Part shown: piece after piece, positions 5,943-8,526 of the stretch
Layout of the letters: each line of letters begins with the position of its first letter
Position numbering within the stretch: the stretch's first letter is position 1
Assembly: GCA_029859485.1 (NCBI GenBank)
Contig: JAOUDB010000091.1
Coordinates: 1-8,526 of the forward strand
Source of the DNA: Desulfuromonadales bacterium
Lineage (GTDB): Bacteria; Desulfobacterota; Desulfuromonadia; Desulfuromonadales; BM103
DNA: 8,526 nucleotides
Direction of reading: 5' to 3'
Position numbers and translations under genes: made by a program
The notes under the pieces: model-generated
What the model saw: only the letters and a program-made list of their open reading frames with translations
Database searches by the model: none
What the model was told of the DNA's origin: nothing

Positions 5943-7166
5943 ATGGAATTCGATAACGGCATCCTTCATATCAGTCCTTTCCTTTCTGTCACTTTGGGCA
6001 TTGTCGTCCTGTTCGTCGGCAAACGTGTGAACAATATCGTACGGTTCCTCAAGGAGTTCAGTATTCCGGAACCGGTAACCGGTGGACTGATCTTTTCCTT
6101 ACTGGTTGCATTGCTCTACCTAGTGACAGGCATCGAGATCGAATTCGAGCTCTCTGCACGTGACTTCCTGCTTGTCTATTTCTTCACCACTATCGGCATC
6201 AACGCTAGTCTCAAGGACCTGATGGAGGGCGGAAAACCACTCGTCATCTTGTTGGTAATCACAATCGCCTACATGGTCGTTCAGAACCTGACGGGTATCT
6301 CGGTCGCAGCTGCCTTTGGCCTCACAGCGCCGGTTGGCCTTTTGGGCGGAAGCGTCTCCCTGATCGGTGGACACGGCACAGCTATCGCCTGGGCTCCCCG
6401 TATCGCTGCAGATTATGGTATAGGCAACGCCATGGAAGTCGGCATCGCTTGTGCCACCTTCGGCCTGATCCTCGCTAGCATCATGGGCGGTCCGATTGCC
6501 AAGTTACTCATCAATCGGTACAAGTTGCAAGCACCCGTCGAAGAGCCTCTGACTGTCGGGTTTTCAGATACAGAGCAAGGTGGCCGAATCAGCCACCTCG
6601 ACTTTCTGGATGCAATCCTCGCCATACATGTCTGCGCCATCCTCGGTTTTGTACTCAATGAACAGTTGGAAAATTTGGGCCTGCAATTACCGCTATTTGT
6701 CACCTGTCTATTCGCCGGCATCCTGATAACCAACCTGATCCCGGAGAACTTTCCCCGTATCAGTGGCACCAAGTGGCCGAGCCGCATGCCCGCTATCTCT
6801 TTGCTCGCAGATATCTCTTTGGGTACTTTCCTGGCGATGTCGTTGATGAGTATGCAACTCTGGACCTTGGTGGATCTGGCCGGGCCAATCTTCACAATTC
6901 TCGGTGCCCAATTTTTTGTTGCTCTGGCCACGATCCTGTTTGTCGTCTTTCCCGTTATGGGCAAGAACTATGATGCTGCTGTGGTCTGCGCTGGTTTCGG
7001 TGGAATCTCCCTCGGCTCCACACCAACCGCCATGGCTAACATGTCGGCCGTTTCACAGCATTACGGTGCCTCACACATGGCATTCATTATCGTCCCGTTA
7101 GTGTGTGCTTTTTTCATAGACCTTGCCAATGCAATCCTCATCCCGTTTTTTCTTGCAAATTTCTGA
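5943..7166 (+). CDS. gltS: Sodium/glutamate symporter GltS
   Basis: A 407-residue inner-membrane protein that imports glutamate with sodium ions. It aligns by eye with Escherichia coli GltS (401 residues) from end to end. Shared blocks include the N-terminal FLKEFSIPEPVTGGL (35-49), FFTTIGINASL (80-90), the first re-entrant loop GGSVSLIGGHGT (135-146), EVGIACATFGLILASIMGGP (165-184), FLAMSLMSMQLW (296-307), MGKNYDAAV (339-347), the second re-entrant loop GFGGISLGSTPTAMANM (351-367) and SHMAFIIVPLVCAFFID (377-393). Hydrophobic segments span the rest, with a hydrophilic cytoplasmic link near 195-218. The start at 5943 fits the family N-terminus, but its ribosome site is weak (only AAGCG nearby), so translation may be modest. 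The transcript appears to end at the terminator near 7330. It stands alone and divergent from the DUF1846 gene. Confidence 0.95.
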   Translation: MEFDNGILHISPFLSVTLGIVVLFVGKRVNNIVRFLKEFSIPEPVTGGLIFSLLVALLYLVTGIEIEFELSARDFLLVYFFTTIGINASLKDLMEGGKPLVILLVITIAYMVVQNLTGISVAAAFGLTAPVGLLGGSVSLIGGHGTAIAWAPRIAADYGIGNAMEVGIACATFGLILASIMGGPIAKLLINRYKLQAPVEEPLTVGFSDTEQGGRISHLDFLDAILAIHVCAILGFVLNEQLENLGLQLPLFVTCLFAGILITNLIPENFPRISGTKWPSRMPAISLLADISLGTFLAMSLMSMQLWTLVDLAGPIFTILGAQFFVALATILFVVFPVMGKNYDAAVVCAGFGGISLGSTPTAMANMSAVSQHYGASHMAFIIVPLVCAFFIDLANAILIPFFLANF

Positions 7167-7420
7167 GTTGAGCTCCCTCACTTAGCGGCTGAGGCCTTTA
7201 CCCAAAAGGTCACCATTGACAGGACATTTTCTGGGGTGATTGGAGCGTCTGGTTTGATAGACCTTGAAACGTCACCATGAAACGGTTATTGATAAACAGC
7301 CTGTATTTTACGACAGGCCCTGCTGATGCGGCCTCTGGGGATTGTCCTCGGGGGTCGTTTCTTATTTGTCACGAGATATGAAAGATTGGCTGAAGCGGAA
7401 TGAAGCGTGTATTATAAATC
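7167..7420. other. Intergenic region after gltS with three hairpins
   Basis: No convincing gene. A short stem CCTCA/TGAGG (7176-7194) lies just after the gltS stop, a perfect 6-bp stem GCCTGT/ACAGGC lies at 7299-7318, and the likely terminator follows at 7330. An 8-base repeat GTCACCAT occurs at 7209 and 7271. A 34-codon frame starting at 7277 overlaps the terminator and lacks a ribosome site, so it is not called. Confidence 0.5.
7330..7367 (+). terminator. Probable intrinsic terminator downstream of gltS
   Basis: Bases 7330-7341 can pair with 7345-7356 over 12 positions, four of them G-T, around a 3-base loop, followed by GTTTCTTATTT. It lies about 160 bases past the gltS stop. The interrupted T-run makes it moderate rather than strong. 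Confidence 0.6.
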
Positions 7421-7450
7421 TTGTCATAATTGCTTATCGGACGTTATATC
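7421..7450 (+). promoter_or_regulatory. Promoter candidate for the glycine-zipper lipoprotein gene
   Basis: TTGTCA (7421-7426) matches five of six -35 bases, and TATATC (7445-7450) matches four of six -10 bases at 18-base spacing. The start codon lies about 60 bases further on. This supports independent transcription from gltS. Confidence 0.45.
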
Positions 7451-7497
7451 GATATCTGAGACACCCAACCACTCGCTCAAACGAGACTCAACCTTTC

Positions 7498-7503
7498 GAG
7501 GGG
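7498..7503 (+). promoter_or_regulatory. Shine-Dalgarno site that fixes the lipoprotein start
   Basis: GAGGGG lies 8 bases before the ATG at 7512. An in-frame ATG at 7407 would add 35 residues in front of the lipoprotein signal, overlap the promoter candidate, and has no such site. Confidence 0.75.
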
Positions 7504-7511
7504 ATTACAGA

Positions 7512-7937
7512 ATGAAATCGACTTGCGCCGTCCTGATTCTCTTGGCAAGCCTAACCTTCACAGGATGTTCTAGCGCCAAGAAACCGGTTCTCTACCCCAA
7601 CCAGCACCTGAGCATGGTCGGTCAACAGCAGGCAAACGCTGATATTGATGACTGCATGCGGGCCGCCGAAGCCAGCGGAGCCAACTCGGGGAAAAGTGAG
7701 GAACTCGCCAAGAGAACAGCCAAAGCCGGCGCGGTCGGCGGTGCCACCGGGGCTGTCGCAGGTGCAATTTCTTCGGGGACCAGTACAGGACGGGGAGCAG
7801 CGATTGGCGGCGCCGGGGGGGCCACGGCAGCCTTGGTCAGTGGCGCCTTCGACTCCTCGGAACCAACCCAGGTCTTCATCCGCTTTGTTGAGATCTGCTT
7901 AAGGGAGAAAGGTTACCAGCCGATCGGCTGGCGGTAA
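7512..7937 (+). CDS. Small glycine-zipper lipoprotein
   Basis: A 141-residue envelope protein. The first 18 residues form a lipoprotein signal (charged Lys2, hydrophobic core, lipobox FTGC with Cys19; Phe at -3 is less common than Leu). The residue after Cys19 is Ser, which suits outer-membrane sorting. Residues 26-56 include the hydrophilic segment VLYPNQHLSMVG and Cys48. Residues 72-113 are a Gly/Ala-rich repeat with glycines about every four residues, typical of glycine-zipper segments that pack against or insert in membranes. The C-terminus (119-141) carries Cys129 in VEICLREKGYQPIGW; Cys48 and Cys129 could form a disulfide in the periplasm. Similar small proteins are annotated as OmpA-like glycine-zipper proteins, but no exact function is known. 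It has its own promoter candidate and terminator and converges on the cobalamin gene. Confidence 0.85.
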   Translation: MKSTCAVLILLASLTFTGCSSAKKPVLYPNQHLSMVGQQQANADIDDCMRAAEASGANSGKSEELAKRTAKAGAVGGATGAVAGAISSGTSTGRGAAIGGAGGATAALVSGAFDSSEPTQVFIRFVEICLREKGYQPIGWR

Positions 7938-7940
7938 CAG

Positions 7941-7963
7941 CGGCAGATCCTGCCGATGCTTTT
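7941..7963 (+). terminator. Intrinsic terminator of the glycine-zipper lipoprotein gene
   Basis: A perfect 6-bp GC-rich stem CGGCAG/CTGCCG (7941-7946 with 7950-7955) with a 3-base loop starts four bases after the stop codon and is followed by ATGCTTTT. It lacks a T-run on the other strand, so it serves only the + strand gene. Confidence 0.65.
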
Positions 7964-7980
7964 CTAGAGCGCTTTCGGTT

Positions 7981-8526
7981 TCAGTAATCGATCCCTGGCT
8001 GAGGTTCGATATCCTTCTGATAGGCGTGTTTGACTTCGCAGACTTCGCTGACCGTATCCGCCAGCTCGATGACCTCCGGATGGGCATTCCGCCCAGTTAA
8101 CACCATGTGCACCAACTCCGGCTTCGCCTTGATCAAACCCAGCACCTGTTCCAGATCGACCAGTTTGAGTTTCAAGGCGTTATTGATCTCGTCCAGAATA
8201 ATGATCTGATAATCGCCGCTGGTCAGTTTTGTCGTAGCCAATTCAATGGCGGCCTGGGCGCTGGCACGATGTTCTGCGTGGGTGTAGGTGTTGCCTTGAA
8301 TACCGCAAAAGCCCATACCTGTGGCATGCAGCTCTACGAGCCCGTCGAGTCGCTTTACCCCATCCCACTCACCGGTGTAAAGATCGCCCTTCATAAACTG
8401 GATAATGCAGCTTTTAAAGCCATGGCCGCTGGCGCGCAGCACCATCCCCATGGCGCTGGTTGTTTTGCCTTTGCCATTTCCGGTGATCACCACGACCAGA
8501 CCCTGAGGTTTTTTCGGTTCGAGCTT
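7981..8526 (-). CDS. Cob(I)alamin (corrinoid) adenosyltransferase, CobO/BtuR family, start cut off by the window edge
   Basis: The visible 181 residues cover nearly the whole enzyme, which transfers the adenosyl group of ATP to the cobalt of reduced corrinoids in the last part of adenosylcobalamin synthesis or salvage, in the cytoplasm. Family marks are the P-loop GNGKGKTT close to the N-terminus, VLRASGHGFKSCIIQFMKG after it, the THAEHRASAQAA helix, the acidic GDYQIIILDEINNAL strand (Walker B region), and the C-terminal block HMVLTGRNAHPEVIELADTVSEVCEVKHAYQKDIEPQPGI. The frame is open to the right edge (residues KLEPKKPQGLVVVITG precede the P-loop). A GTG at 8493 could be a start but would fall within the first strand, so the true start is probably just outside. 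The family goes by btuR, cobA and cobO; the symbol is left blank. Other cobalamin genes may lie beyond the edge. Confidence 0.93.
   Translation of the reverse strand, partial: KLEPKKPQGLVVVITGNGKGKTTSAMGMVLRASGHGFKSCIIQFMKGDLYTGEWDGVKRLDGLVELHATGMGFCGIQGNTYTHAEHRASAQAAIELATTKLTSGDYQIIILDEINNALKLKLVDLEQVLGLIKAKPELVHMVLTGRNAHPEVIELADTVSEVCEVKHAYQKDIEPQPGIDY

Noticed and set aside
6413..6964. Minus-strand frame of 183 codons
   Set aside because: It is antisense to gltS, whose alignment with known GltS is continuous through this region; the antisense product is not recognisable.
7277..7381. Small + strand frame of 34 codons after gltS
   Set aside because: It has no Shine-Dalgarno sequence and runs through the hairpin of the probable terminator.

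Overview
The window looks like chromosomal DNA from a Gram-negative, metal- or sulfur-reducing bacterium of the Desulfuromonadales/Geobacter kind. The evidence is a very large lipoprotein multiheme c-type cytochrome with mixed CXXCH and CX4CH heme sites, preceded by a GEMM-I (cyclic-di-GMP-I class) riboswitch. This pairing is well known from Geobacter relatives. The species cannot be named from the sequence. No insertion sequence, phage gene, CRISPR array, rRNA or intact tRNA was seen.

Layout, left to right. Bases 1-186 are non-coding and hold two hairpins: a possible + strand terminator of an unseen gene (75-106) and a strong terminator (134-162) for the cytochrome gene. The cytochrome gene runs leftward from 2784 to 187. 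It has a lipoprotein signal, five tandem monoheme modules joined by Pro/Thr linkers, and a C-terminal cluster of six hemes, two of them CX4CH; total 11 sites. Its leader (about 3043 to 2785, minus strand) carries the riboswitch aptamer (2951-3040), an intrinsic terminator (2875-2910) and a strong ribosome-binding site. This is a complete transcription-attenuation control region, so expression of this electron-transfer protein is probably set by a cyclic dinucleotide.

A 118-residue acidic protein of unknown function follows on the + strand (3517-3873), then a non-coding gap with a tRNA-like but unfoldable sequence. Next is a leftward gene for a DUF1846 (UPF0371) protein of 504 residues (4098-5612). 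It is divergent from gltS (5943-7166), a sodium/glutamate symporter. The 330-bp region between them holds promoter candidates for both genes, a pair of 9-bp direct repeats and a palindrome inside the gltS promoter spacer.

Downstream of gltS is a probable terminator (7330-7367). Then comes a small glycine-zipper lipoprotein (7512-7937) with its own terminator. Converging on it is a cob(I)alamin adenosyltransferase gene (CobO/BtuR family) that runs off the right edge of the window.

The genes appear to be mostly single transcription units rather than one operon. The most coherent unit is the riboswitch plus multiheme cytochrome. I found no clear sign of a wholly new multi-gene system. The main unknowns are the DUF1846 protein, the 118-residue protein and the exact ligand and switching direction of the riboswitch.
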